From Acidobacteriota bacterium (lineage in GTDB: Bacteria > Acidobacteriota > Vicinamibacteria > Vicinamibacterales > UBA2999), in contig JAKFYA010000022.1 in NCBI GenBank assembly GCA_021731095.1, positions 1 through 33,578 of the forward strand: a stretch of 33,578 nt of DNA. The letters run 5' to 3'. Under the pieces are notes generated by a model. That model worked only from the letters and a program-made list of their open reading frames with translations, had not been told where the DNA came from and ran no database searches. Made by a program: the position numbers and the translations under genes. Positions 8,197-15,767 of the stretch are shown here, piece by piece; position 1 is the stretch's first letter, and every line of letters begins with the position of its first letter.

Positions 8197-10002
8197 ATGC
8201 GTCTTCCCCGCGACTATTACGTCAGCGTCCGTCGCCGCTTCGCCCTGCTCACGCCGCAGGAACGATGGTGGTGGCTCTCGTGCCTTCCGCTCGGTGTGGT
8301 GACGGCGGCGCTCGAGACCGTGAGTGGCCTGTTGATCTTCGCGTTGATGGGAACGCTGCTGGGCTCGTCGGGTGGTCGTATCGGGGCGGTGCTCGGAAGC
8401 CTGCTGTCGGGCGTCGGCATCGGCGTCAGCGCCAGGAGTCTCACCGCGTTGTGCGCCGCCATCTACATCGGCAAGAACGTGGTCTGGATGGTGGCCACCT
8501 TCTACCGGTCGCGGGTCATGGCCGCCCTGGGCGCCAGCCTGTCAGACCGCTTCATCCGGGCCTATCTGACGGCGCCGTACGCCTTCCACCTCCGCCGGAA
8601 CTACACGGACACCGCCTATGGCTTCACCAGCGGCGTGCCGGCCATCGTGCACATGCTCGAAGCTTTGGTGACCCTGGTGACCGAGTTGCTCGTGGTCGCC
8701 GGGCTGTCCGTGGTGCTGATGCGCGTGGCTCTGGTCGAGACGCTGACCGCTGCGGGCATCATCGCCCTGTCGGTGCTGGCCTTTTCGTGGCTCACAAAGG
8801 GACGATTCCAGGTGCTCGGCGAGCGCCACGCGACACTCGGTGGGGAACTCGACCGACAGGTGCTCCAGGCCCTGGCCGCCTTCCGTGAAGTCACGGTCTT
8901 TGGCCGGGTCCTCACGTTCGCAAGGCGGATTACTGAGGTGGATGCCAGGCGCGTCGCCGCCGCCATGGACTTTGCCGCGCTTGAGGCCGCTCCACGGCTC
9001 TGGACCGAGACGGCCTTCATCCTCGGGCTGGCCGGTCTCGTCCTGACGCTCGACGTCTCCTCGCTCTCGCTCCAGACCGTCCTTCCGTTTATCGGGCTGT
9101 ATGCCTATGCAGGATTCAGGCTCATCCCCGCCGGCCATCGGCTGTCGTATCAACTCAACCGGATCCGGTTCGAGGTGGCGGCCAGCGAGGCGCTGTGTCG
9201 GGATATGGAGCGTCTGGTCCCTGTCGCAGTCGCCAAGCCGACGGGTCCGGCGGAGCGGCGGAGCCCGCACGCATGGCGGTCCCTGACCCTCACGGGCGTA
9301 TCGTTCGCCTATGAATCGACGGATCGCCTGGTGTTGTCCGATATCAGCCTGTCTGTGGCGCAAGGAGACTGTCTCGCGGTCGTGGGCGCCACGGGCGCCG
9401 GCAAGTCCACGCTGGCCGATCTGATCATGGGGCTGCTGGTGCCGACATCAGGCGCGGTCCTGGTGGATGGTGTGTCCATTCACGACGACCTGCCGTCCTG
9501 GCAACGCCATATCGGGTACGTGCCACAGGCGCCCTATCTGCTCGATGACACGCTCGGACGGAATATCGCCTTTGGTGTGGTGGACGAGGAGGTGGATGCG
9601 GCGGCGCTCGCGGCTGCCGTGGAGGCGGCCCAGCTTGGGTCGCTCGTGGCCTCGCTGCCAGACGGACTGAATACCGTCATCGGTGACCGCGGGACCCGGC
9701 TCTCCGGCGGTGAACGGCAGCGGGTCTCGATTGCCCGTGCCCTCTATCGGGACGCCAGCCTCCTGGTGCTGGATGAGGCCACCTCAGCGCTCGATCCCGG
9801 TACCGAACGCGCTCTCACCGAGGCCATTGATGACTTGCGGGGACGCACGACGCTCCTCGTGATTGCGCATCGTCTCAGCACGATCGAACGGGCAGACCGC
9901 CTGATCGTCCTCAACGAGGGTCGCATCGAGGCGGTGGGCACCTACGCAGAACTTCGGGACACCAGCGCCGTCTTCCGGGCCATCTCGGCTCTCGACGCCT
10001 GA
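8197..10002 (+). CDS. Fused ABC transporter, PglK/MsbA-like lipid-linked oligosaccharide flippase
   Basis: Half-transporter of 601 aa with an N-terminal six-TM exporter domain (about residues 20-320) fused to an ATPase. Walker A is GATGAGKSTL near residue 398, the signature LSGGERQR is near 502, and Walker B is LLVLDEATSALD near 522, followed by the IAHRLST His switch. The N-terminus (LTPQERWWWLSCLPLGVVTAALETVSGLLIF) resembles PglK of Campylobacter N-glycosylation, where this segment is also a LETxG-type first helix. PglK flips the finished undecaprenyl-linked glycan to the periplasm. Position next to lipid-linked glycan enzymes and an STT3 gene supports that role; MsbA-like lipid export is the alternative. 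It is 15 bases downstream of the ALG1-like gene and converges on the GT10 gene. Confidence 0.87.
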   Translation: MRLPRDYYVSVRRRFALLTPQERWWWLSCLPLGVVTAALETVSGLLIFALMGTLLGSSGGRIGAVLGSLLSGVGIGVSARSLTALCAAIYIGKNVVWMVATFYRSRVMAALGASLSDRFIRAYLTAPYAFHLRRNYTDTAYGFTSGVPAIVHMLEALVTLVTELLVVAGLSVVLMRVALVETLTAAGIIALSVLAFSWLTKGRFQVLGERHATLGGELDRQVLQALAAFREVTVFGRVLTFARRITEVDARRVAAAMDFAALEAAPRLWTETAFILGLAGLVLTLDVSSLSLQTVLPFIGLYAYAGFRLIPAGHRLSYQLNRIRFEVAASEALCRDMERLVPVAVAKPTGPAERRSPHAWRSLTLTGVSFAYESTDRLVLSDISLSVAQGDCLAVVGATGAGKSTLADLIMGLLVPTSGAVLVDGVSIHDDLPSWQRHIGYVPQAPYLLDDTLGRNIAFGVVDEEVDAAALAAAVEAAQLGSLVASLPDGLNTVIGDRGTRLSGGERQRVSIARALYRDASLLVLDEATSALDPGTERALTEAIDDLRGRTTLLVIAHRLSTIERADRLIVLNEGRIEAVGTYAELRDTSAVFRAISALDA

Positions 10003-10012
10003 GCCGCGCTCA

Positions 10013-10028
10013 CCCGACTGCGTTCGGG
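10013..10028. terminator. Short hairpin between convergent genes
   Basis: A perfect 5-bp stem (CCCGA/TCGGG) with a 6-base loop lies in the 28 bases between the convergent stops of the flippase gene and the GT10 gene. A wider TGAGCC/GGCTCA inverted repeat (10000-10005 with 10028-10033) encloses it and includes both stop codons. There is no T-tract, so termination is only inferred. Confidence 0.35.
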
Positions 10029-10030
10029 GC

Positions 10031-11029
10031 TCAACGGGGCCACAGCCGTCGCCCCAGCTGCCTGAGGCCCGGGCTGGCCACTGGGCGCAGCGCCCGTGCG
10101 CACGTTCGCCTGACGGCGGCAGCCCAGCCAGGCCGCGTGTCCGGGTAGGCCTCGAAAGTAAGGTCGCGGGGCGGCCTCGGGGACAGGTCTGGCGTGCTGA
10201 GCCACTGGTGAAGCTCCCGATGCATGAAGGGAAACAACTGATGCTCGGTGAGAATGCGCCGCCGCGCGTCCGCAATGGCCTCCAGGCGGGTTGACCAGGT
10301 ATCGCTCATCGCGATGGCACGCACCTGCTCCGGTGCCTCGGGGTCACGGATGTCAATGCGGATGAAGGCCTCTGCCGGAATCCACCGCTCCAGTGCCGTG
10401 CACCCGTAATAGAGCGGCAGCGTCCAGGCCAGCAGGGCGTCGACGACCTTCTCCGTCCAGTAGTACGGGTTGACGTGGTTCTCGATGGCCAGGGTGTACC
10501 GGTACGGCGCCAGACCGTCCCACTTGTCCGGAATCTCGCGGATGCCGCGGCCATACAGGTCCAGTTCGACGCGCGCGGCCTGGAGTCGGGTGAGAAACCG
10601 GCGCCGGTCGTCATGGCCGGGTACCAGGGCCGCCGTGCTGGTGATCCAGGAGAGCCCGCGCGGCTTGTCTGGACAGGGCATGGCGATCAGGTCGTCATAG
10701 GTCCGTGTGACCCGCCAGGGCAACGCGCCGTGTGAGGCCACATACCGCGGGCCGAGCCTGGTGGGGTCCTGCATGTAGATGCGCGAATAGGCCGGCAGGC
10801 CCGCATGGAGGCCGAGGCGATGCGCGACAGGAGGTTCTCCGATGATGGCCCAGACACGGTCCGGTGAGCACCGGACGCGCACCGGTTCGGCGGCGTGGTT
10901 CAGGACCAGGACGTGGTCGCAGACCTCGACCGGCTCTTCCGTGAACGTGATGTCCTGCCACTGGAACGAGCCGCCCGGCGTCTGGCGACCGAGATCGGGA
11001 TAGTCCCATTTGATGATCCGGACCAGCAT
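10031..11029 (-). CDS. GT10 family fucosyltransferase-like protein
   Basis: Cytoplasmic GT-B enzyme, 332 aa. The C-terminal half carries the alpha-1,3-fucosyltransferase signature. It has SWITST (127-132), the basic/acidic stretch LDLYGRGI (157-164), then YRYTLAIENHVNPYYWTEK (176-194) with the conserved E183-N184 and T192-E193-K194, followed by LPLYYGCTALERWIPAEAFIRID. GT10 enzymes use GDP-fucose and typically fucosylate GlcNAc. In plant and insect N-glycans a GT10 enzyme fucosylates the core GlcNAc, and here the same reaction is possible but unproven. The N-terminal half (about 1-120) is variable in the family and not informative. The ATG at 11029 has no Shine-Dalgarno sequence. It is a single-gene unit, convergent with the flippase gene. 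Confidence 0.85.
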   Translation of the reverse strand: MLVRIIKWDYPDLGRQTPGGSFQWQDITFTEEPVEVCDHVLVLNHAAEPVRVRCSPDRVWAIIGEPPVAHRLGLHAGLPAYSRIYMQDPTRLGPRYVASHGALPWRVTRTYDDLIAMPCPDKPRGLSWITSTAALVPGHDDRRRFLTRLQAARVELDLYGRGIREIPDKWDGLAPYRYTLAIENHVNPYYWTEKVVDALLAWTLPLYYGCTALERWIPAEAFIRIDIRDPEAPEQVRAIAMSDTWSTRLEAIADARRRILTEHQLFPFMHRELHQWLSTPDLSPRPPRDLTFEAYPDTRPGWAAAVRRTCARALRPVASPGLRQLGRRLWPR

Positions 11030-11039
11030 GCGAGGCCCG

Positions 11040-11045
11040 ACTGTA
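11040..11045 (-). promoter_or_regulatory. Candidate -10 box of the GT10 gene (TACAGT)
   Basis: TACAGT on the minus strand ends 10 bases before the ATG at 11029, preceded by TGA. It fits the TANNNT pattern seen before most genes of this locus. No -35 is evident. Confidence 0.33.
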
Positions 11046-11077
11046 TCACCCGCGCGGCGGGCGCACCGTCGCTGGCG

Positions 11078-11953
11078 CTACCGGTCCGTTGACGGGCGCG
11101 TGGGCATGTCTCCGTCGAGCGCGTAGGCCGCCGACAGCTGACGCGCGACGGCCGTGGCGATTTGCGGCGGCATCCAGACGCCAGGGGGGCCGACGTGCAC
11201 CTGATCACCGAAGGCGTCCATCGGCAGATAGAGGATGGGCTCGGCAAAGACGCCGTCGGCGTCCCTCCACGGCCGGCTTGCGGGCGACGGCGAGGCGAGC
11301 ACGCGCAAGGTGCCGCCCCGTGCCCGACACAGCGCCTGCATGCGCGCCAGGTAATGCTCGGCTACTGGGGCCAGCACGACGTCCGTCACCCGGTCCGGCC
11401 CCGGGAAGTGAACCGTTGCGAAGCGGCCGCCGGCAAGCAGACTGATCCATCGCAGCAGTGGCTCGGCTGGCACCTCCGGTTCGGCCGGGGCCACCGTAGG
11501 TGCGATGGTCAGGTCCCGCCTGGAGAACAGAGGGCGTACGAGCTGATACGGCACCTGCCGCCAGGCGCTGTTGATGGCCATGGTGCCGGGGAGGAGCCAG
11601 CGTCCGACGTGGATGGCCGTCAACCGGACATCACGCTTGACCGAGAAGACCTCGGCCACGTGCCGCCGGGTGTGGAAGAGGCTGCAGAAGAAGTCGCTGG
11701 CCACTGGCGGCTCGAGGTTCACCTGGAGTGTCTCTGGACGCACCAGGAGAACCGCGTCCTGTGCCCGCGGACATTGCCGGAAGGTCTCCTCAAGCAGGTA
11801 GTAACTGCCGGCGATGGAGAGGCCCCCGTTCGAGGTGAGAAAGCGCACGCGGCCATTGGGCTCCGAGCCGGGAGGAAAGAACTGGCGGGCCACGCTGTCG
11901 CCGAGATACACGCGTTCGACTAGTGGACCAGGCTGACTGGCCAGAGCCGGCAA
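11078..11953 (-). CDS. SGNH-like membrane-anchored protein, putative glycan O-acetyltransferase partner (copy 1, start uncertain)
   Basis: Paralogue of the protein at 19365-20333. The reading from the TTG at 11953 (291 aa) contains a catalytic-type block I (YLGDSVARQFFP, with GDS; Ser20), a conserved FLTSNGGLSIAG segment, CPRAQDAVLLVRPETL, and a C-terminal D-x-x-H (FGDQVHVGPPG). This is the Ser and Asp/His layout of SGNH esterases and AlgJ/AlgX/DltD-type acetylation proteins. In the same frame the coding sequence continues upstream for about 51 codons to 12106. That part has an N-terminal TM segment (FLRTCVLFGVGLAVLLAIF) and aligns with the paralogue's start VTTW as VTTP. However, that position reads GTC, and no ATG, GTG or TTG exists before the in-frame stop at 12140. 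The annotated start therefore probably truncates the protein. A partner role for the nearby MBOAT is inferred. Confidence 0.7.
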   Translation of the reverse strand: MPALASQPGPLVERVYLGDSVARQFFPPGSEPNGRVRFLTSNGGLSIAGSYYLLEETFRQCPRAQDAVLLVRPETLQVNLEPPVASDFFCSLFHTRRHVAEVFSVKRDVRLTAIHVGRWLLPGTMAINSAWRQVPYQLVRPLFSRRDLTIAPTVAPAEPEVPAEPLLRWISLLAGGRFATVHFPGPDRVTDVVLAPVAEHYLARMQALCRARGGTLRVLASPSPASRPWRDADGVFAEPILYLPMDAFGDQVHVGPPGVWMPPQIATAVARQLSAAYALDGDMPTRPSTDR

Positions 11954-12189
11954 CCGGTAGACATCACGTTCGAGCAGACTCTGTCCGCCGGTCGCTTCGA
12001 TCCGTCGCGTGGCCTGGGCATCAAAGATCGCCAGCAGGACGGCGAGTCCGACGCCGAAGAGGACGCACGTGCGCAGGAAGCGGCGCAGGGCGACAGGGGT
12101 GGTGACGGATGGGTCGGACAGGTCAGATCCTCGCGGTCGTCAACACTACCATGCAGGTCTGTCGATGGACGCCACCGCGACAGACGCGG

Positions 12190-12195
12190 TACGCT
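12190..12195 (+). promoter_or_regulatory. Candidate -10 box of the GT4 gene (TACGCT)
   Basis: TACGCT ends 9 bases before the GTG at 12205 and fits the TANNNT pattern of the locus. It helps favour that start over upstream in-frame codons at 12109 and 12151. No -35 is evident. Confidence 0.3.
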
Positions 12196-12204
12196 CACCG
12201 GGCC

Positions 12205-13386
12205 GTGTCGAGCCCCGCACCTGCGTCTCCCGCGAGCCCACTGGAGCACCGCAGGCGTCGCCTGCGCGTGGCGATGCTGGGCTATCCCGGCCAGCGTGTG
12301 TCGGCCGGCGGCCTGATCTATGACGCCACAGTGCTCACGGGCCTGCGCGAGCTGGGCGTGGTCGTGGATGAACTGCCGGTGCCCTGGTTCGGCTTCGGCT
12401 ATGCCCGCGGGCTGGCCGGCAATCTCCTGACACTTCCGACGCTGACAGACTACGACGTCGTCCTGCAGGATGAGATGGTGCACCCGTCGATGGTGTGGCG
12501 GAACCGGCGCATCCGACGGGCTGGAATCCCGGTCGTCGCGCTGGTGCACAACCTCACCTGGCGCCAGCATGACGGTCTACGGCGACGCCTGGCTCGTGGC
12601 GTTGAACGTGCCTACCTGCGTGGCGTGGACGGTGTGATTGCCGTGTGCGCCAGCACCCAGGACGACGTGGTGCTGACGAGCGGGGTGGGCAGACCGACCG
12701 TGGTCGCCCACGCCGGTCGTATCGAGGCGACCGGCAGGCCCAACGAGGCCGATGTCACGGCCAGGGCCACGGCGCCAGGCGCGCTGCGGCTGATTTCGGC
12801 TGGCGTCGTGGTCCCACACAAGGGCGTCCACCGTCTGCTGGACCTGGTGGCCGCCATGCCGGCCGGAAGGGTCACCCTGGATGTCGTGGGGAGGCAGGCC
12901 GAGGCACCTGCCTACGTACGGGCGCTCCGGGCGCGCATCACGGCGGCCGGGCTGGACGCGACCGTGCGGCTGCACGATGAGGTCGACAGACAGCGGCTCA
13001 GTGCGATGTTCGCCAACAGTCACCTCTTTGTCCTCGGGTCGGAGCGGGAGGCCTACTCACTCGCGGCGCTCGAGGCCCTGGGGGCCGGACTCCCCTGCCT
13101 GCTGCCCGACGCGGGGGGCTCGGGAGAGCTTCTCGGCGTCGAAGGGAGACCCGGACGAACAGACGGCACGCCTGCTGGTGTTGCAGGCCTGACGCTTCCG
13201 GTGGGCGACACGGAGGCCTGGGTGCGCGTGGTCTCGGAATTCGCAGCCGACCGGACACACCTGGCGCGGTGCGCGCTGGCCGCGTTGGCGCGACATCAGG
13301 CGCACGGCACCTGGCGCGAGACAAGCCAGGCGGTGTACGAGCACCTGCACGCGATTGTGGATGGTTGGTCGCAGCCCAGGTTCTAA
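12205..13386 (+). CDS. GT4 family glycosyltransferase
   Basis: Cytoplasmic GT-B enzyme, 393 aa from the GTG at 12205. The frame is open to 12109, but the extra residues are Arg/Thr-rich and unlike the family. The next in-frame start (GTG at 12268-12270) would remove only a linker before LRVAMLGYPGQRVSAGGLIYD. The N-terminal Rossmann domain has the glycine-rich AGG loop. The C-terminal half has the donor-binding pattern VVVPHKGVHRLLDLVAAM and the E-x7-E motif in EREAYSLAALEALGAGLPCLLP. This is typical of retaining mannosyl-, glucosyl- or other GT4 transferases. The sugar cannot be named. Its TAA overlaps the stop of the opposite-strand GT25 gene by 3 bases. It probably extends the lipid-linked glycan, as ALG11 (also GT4) does in eukaryotes, but no specific ALG11 motif was recognised. 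Confidence 0.85.
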   Translation: MSSPAPASPASPLEHRRRRLRVAMLGYPGQRVSAGGLIYDATVLTGLRELGVVVDELPVPWFGFGYARGLAGNLLTLPTLTDYDVVLQDEMVHPSMVWRNRRIRRAGIPVVALVHNLTWRQHDGLRRRLARGVERAYLRGVDGVIAVCASTQDDVVLTSGVGRPTVVAHAGRIEATGRPNEADVTARATAPGALRLISAGVVVPHKGVHRLLDLVAAMPAGRVTLDVVGRQAEAPAYVRALRARITAAGLDATVRLHDEVDRQRLSAMFANSHLFVLGSEREAYSLAALEALGAGLPCLLPDAGGSGELLGVEGRPGRTDGTPAGVAGLTLPVGDTEAWVRVVSEFAADRTHLARCALAALARHQAHGTWRETSQAVYEHLHAIVDGWSQPRF

Positions 13387-14303
13387 TCCAGCCTGGGTGC
13401 CCAGTACGAGCCCGGCCTGATGCCCAGCCTTCGCCCCAGCAGCAGCACAGCACCACCAGCGTTCCGCACCAGCGCGCCAGCCCGGCGCCGGTCTGCCTGA
13501 CAGAACCCGGATGTCAGGTCGGGCGTCTCGGCGCCAGCCGCCCTGGCGCGCAGCCGGGCCGCCGAGCAGACGCGACAGGGACAGGGCCTGTCCTCGGTGA
13601 TCGTGGTGGCAAACGCGGCATTGGGTACCGCCTCCGGACGGGTCAGCGCGTGCAGCCGGAGGTGCACGCGTGTGGCGTACCCGGTTGCGGTGTCGGCCGG
13701 CATCCGGATGGGAAGGGCAAAGCGCAGCAGCCGTCGCGCCGCGTCGCGCGTGAGGAAGTAGGCATAGGCGCCCTGCGCGTACTCGACCGTCCGTGCCACG
13801 CGCACGCCTGGCGCCAGCGCCTCGCTGGCAAACGTGGTCAGCGCGCCGTGATCATGGGTGACCGGCGCGCCAGGGATCCACGGGCGGCGGCTGGAGTGGT
13901 GTCCGACGAACACCAGATCAAAGCGTCCGCTCGACGCCCCCAGCGCTCGCAGGAGTACCGGCAGACGCGGGCTCAGGTCCACGTCGTCTTCGAGGATCAA
14001 CGCGCCCGCGTGGGGACCCGCCGCCAGCCGCTCCCAGAGCGCGGCGTGGCTGAGGGCGCAGCCGATCTCGCCGCCGGTCAGGCGTCGCCCGAGCCAGGGT
14101 TGAACCTGGAGTGCCTGGTTGCCAGCCAGCTGCCGCACGGCCTCGTCGTCCAGTCCGTGGCCGTTGATCGCCTCGACCCGCTCGAACGGGACCCCGAGGC
14201 GCGTCAGCTGGGTCGCCATGTGCTGCATCCGTGCAGTCGAGGCGGCCAGATTCAGCACCCAGACGGGCAGGTCAGAACTGGAAATAGATGAAGCTGCGTC
14301 CAC
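13383..14303 (-). CDS. GT25 family glycosyltransferase
   Basis: GT-A-like enzyme, 306 aa, of the Glyco_transf_25 family known from LPS galactosyl- and glucosyltransferases and collagen GLT25D. Hallmarks are PVWVLNLAASTARM at the N-terminus, LTGGEIGCALSHAALWERL (75-93), the metal-binding LILEDDVDL (102-110), the FDLVFVGHH strand, and VARTVEYAQGAYAYFLTRDAARRLL. The GTG start at 14303 lies 32 bases inside the end of the upstream MBOAT gene, so the two are probably co-transcribed and coupled. A later GTG would remove part of the first beta-strand. The C-terminal 80 residues include an unusual Cys cluster (CPCRVC) that I do not recognise from the family. It would add a hexose, perhaps galactose, to the glycan; this is inferred. 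Confidence 0.85.
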   Translation of the reverse strand: MDAASSISSSDLPVWVLNLAASTARMQHMATQLTRLGVPFERVEAINGHGLDDEAVRQLAGNQALQVQPWLGRRLTGGEIGCALSHAALWERLAAGPHAGALILEDDVDLSPRLPVLLRALGASSGRFDLVFVGHHSSRRPWIPGAPVTHDHGALTTFASEALAPGVRVARTVEYAQGAYAYFLTRDAARRLLRFALPIRMPADTATGYATRVHLRLHALTRPEAVPNAAFATTITEDRPCPCRVCSAARLRARAAGAETPDLTSGFCQADRRRAGALVRNAGGAVLLLGRRLGIRPGSYWAPRLD

Positions 14304-15732
14304 CGAGATCTCCCATCCAGAGAATGACGAGGATCAGCGCGTAGTAGGCCGGCCAGCGCACCCAGACTGGTGCGGCGTCCCAGCGCCGCACGGCCTCGTG
14401 TCGCGCACCCAGGTGCTCCACGCCCAGCATCAGGGCGATCAGCAGGCCGGCAATCAGGAGGTGCCCTTCGCGTGAGAGCGAGAACATGCGGAGGATATGG
14501 TCGGGATCCGGGCAGGCAAACAGGGGGCCCGTGCCAAGGCGGGCCAGCAGGGCCGCCGCGTCGCCGAGGGAGGCGGCCCTGAAGAAGAGCCATGCGAACG
14601 CGACGAGCTGAAAGGTGACGACCATGGCCAGACCCCTGCGCACCGCTGGATGCCGGTCAAGGCCCGTGAGGCCCGCCACGCGGTCACGCGTGGTCGAGGT
14701 CAGCCGCGCGACGACCAGATAGAGGCCGTGCAGCGCTCCCCAGACCACATAGGTCCAGTTGGCGCCGTGCCAGAGGCCGCTGAGGACAAACACGACCGCG
14801 ACGTTGCGGAGGGATGCCAGTGGTCCGACCCGACTGCCTCCCAGAGGAATGTAGACATAGTCGCGGAACCAGGACGACAGTGAGATGTGCCAGCGGCGCC
14901 AGAACTCCTGCACCGAGCGCGACTCGTAGGGACGATCGAAGTTGAGCCCGAGGTCAATGCCCAGCACGCGGGCCGCACCGATGGCCGTATCGGAATAGCC
15001 GGAGAAGTCGCAGTAGATCTGGATGGCAAAGAGCCAGGTGGCCACCACGACCCAGCCGCCGCCGTAGTCGCCCGGTGTCTTGTAGACCAGATCCACGATG
15101 AGCGCCATGCGGTCTGCGATCACCATCTTCTTGAAGAGGCCCCAGAGCATCAGGCGAAGGCCGTCAAAGACGCGGTCAGGGTCGAAGCGCTGGGGCGTCC
15201 GGAATTGCGGCAGCAGATGCGCGGGGCGCTCGATCGGTCCGGCGACGAGCTGAGGATAGAACAGCACGTACAAGGCATAGAGGCCGAGGTGACGTTCTGC
15301 GGGGAACCGGCGCCGGTAGACCTCGATGGTGTAGGCCATCGACTGGAACGTGTGGAAGGAGAGGCCGACGGGCAGGACCCAGGCGAGCACGGTCAGGTCG
15401 TAGTGCCAGTGGAGCGCCGTGGCCACAGTCCGGATGTTCTCGTTGAAGAACGCGGCGTACTTGAACGCGCCAAGGATGCCCAGGTTGGCGGCGAGACTCA
15501 CGACGAGCAGCAGGCGCCGCCGGGTGCCCTCTGCCGCCTCGATCAGGCGAGCGGCCGTGTAGTCGACCAGGATCACACCCAGCAGGACGAGCAGGAAGCG
15601 CGGGATGAAGCTGGCGTAGAAGAGCGCGCTCACCGCCAGCAACATGGCCCAGCGGACGCGGTGCGGCAGGACGAAGTACAGCGCGGTGGTGACCGGGAAG
15701 AAGATCAGGAACGAGAGCGAATTGAAGAGCAT
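14272..15732 (-). CDS. MBOAT family O-acyltransferase (AlgI/DltB-like)
   Basis: Polytopic inner-membrane enzyme, 486 aa. It matches AlgI-type acetyl transfer proteins: a LFNSLSFLIFFPV start; GLSFHTFQSMAYTIEVYR (123-140); LFYPQLVAGPIERP (157-170); FAIQIYCDFSGYSDTAIGAARVLGI (235-259); EFWRRWHISLSSWFRDYVYIPLGG (276-299, His282); and the catalytic region GLWHGANWTYVVWGALHG (319-336, His322). Such proteins carry an acyl group, usually acetyl, across the membrane and hand it to a periplasmic SGNH-like partner that acetylates a polysaccharide. Two SGNH-like proteins are encoded nearby (11078-11953 and 19365-20333). The C-terminus ends FIYFQF as in many AlgI homologues. The ATG at 15732 is preceded by TATTAT on the minus strand. 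It overlaps the GT25 start. Confidence 0.93.
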   Translation of the reverse strand: MLFNSLSFLIFFPVTTALYFVLPHRVRWAMLLAVSALFYASFIPRFLLVLLGVILVDYTAARLIEAAEGTRRRLLLVVSLAANLGILGAFKYAAFFNENIRTVATALHWHYDLTVLAWVLPVGLSFHTFQSMAYTIEVYRRRFPAERHLGLYALYVLFYPQLVAGPIERPAHLLPQFRTPQRFDPDRVFDGLRLMLWGLFKKMVIADRMALIVDLVYKTPGDYGGGWVVVATWLFAIQIYCDFSGYSDTAIGAARVLGIDLGLNFDRPYESRSVQEFWRRWHISLSSWFRDYVYIPLGGSRVGPLASLRNVAVVFVLSGLWHGANWTYVVWGALHGLYLVVARLTSTTRDRVAGLTGLDRHPAVRRGLAMVVTFQLVAFAWLFFRAASLGDAAALLARLGTGPLFACPDPDHILRMFSLSREGHLLIAGLLIALMLGVEHLGARHEAVRRWDAAPVWVRWPAYYALILVILWMGDLGGRSFIYFQF

Positions 15733-15756
15733 GTCCGGGGGCGTCTGGCCGCAACG

Positions 15757-15762
15757 ATAATA
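15757..15762 (-). promoter_or_regulatory. Candidate -10 box of the MBOAT-GT25 pair (TATTAT)
   Basis: TATTAT on the minus strand matches the -10 consensus at 5 of 6 positions and ends 24 bases before the ATG at 15732, giving an estimated leader of about 17 bases. No -35 of note. Confidence 0.45.
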
Positions 15763-15767
15763 CGCGG

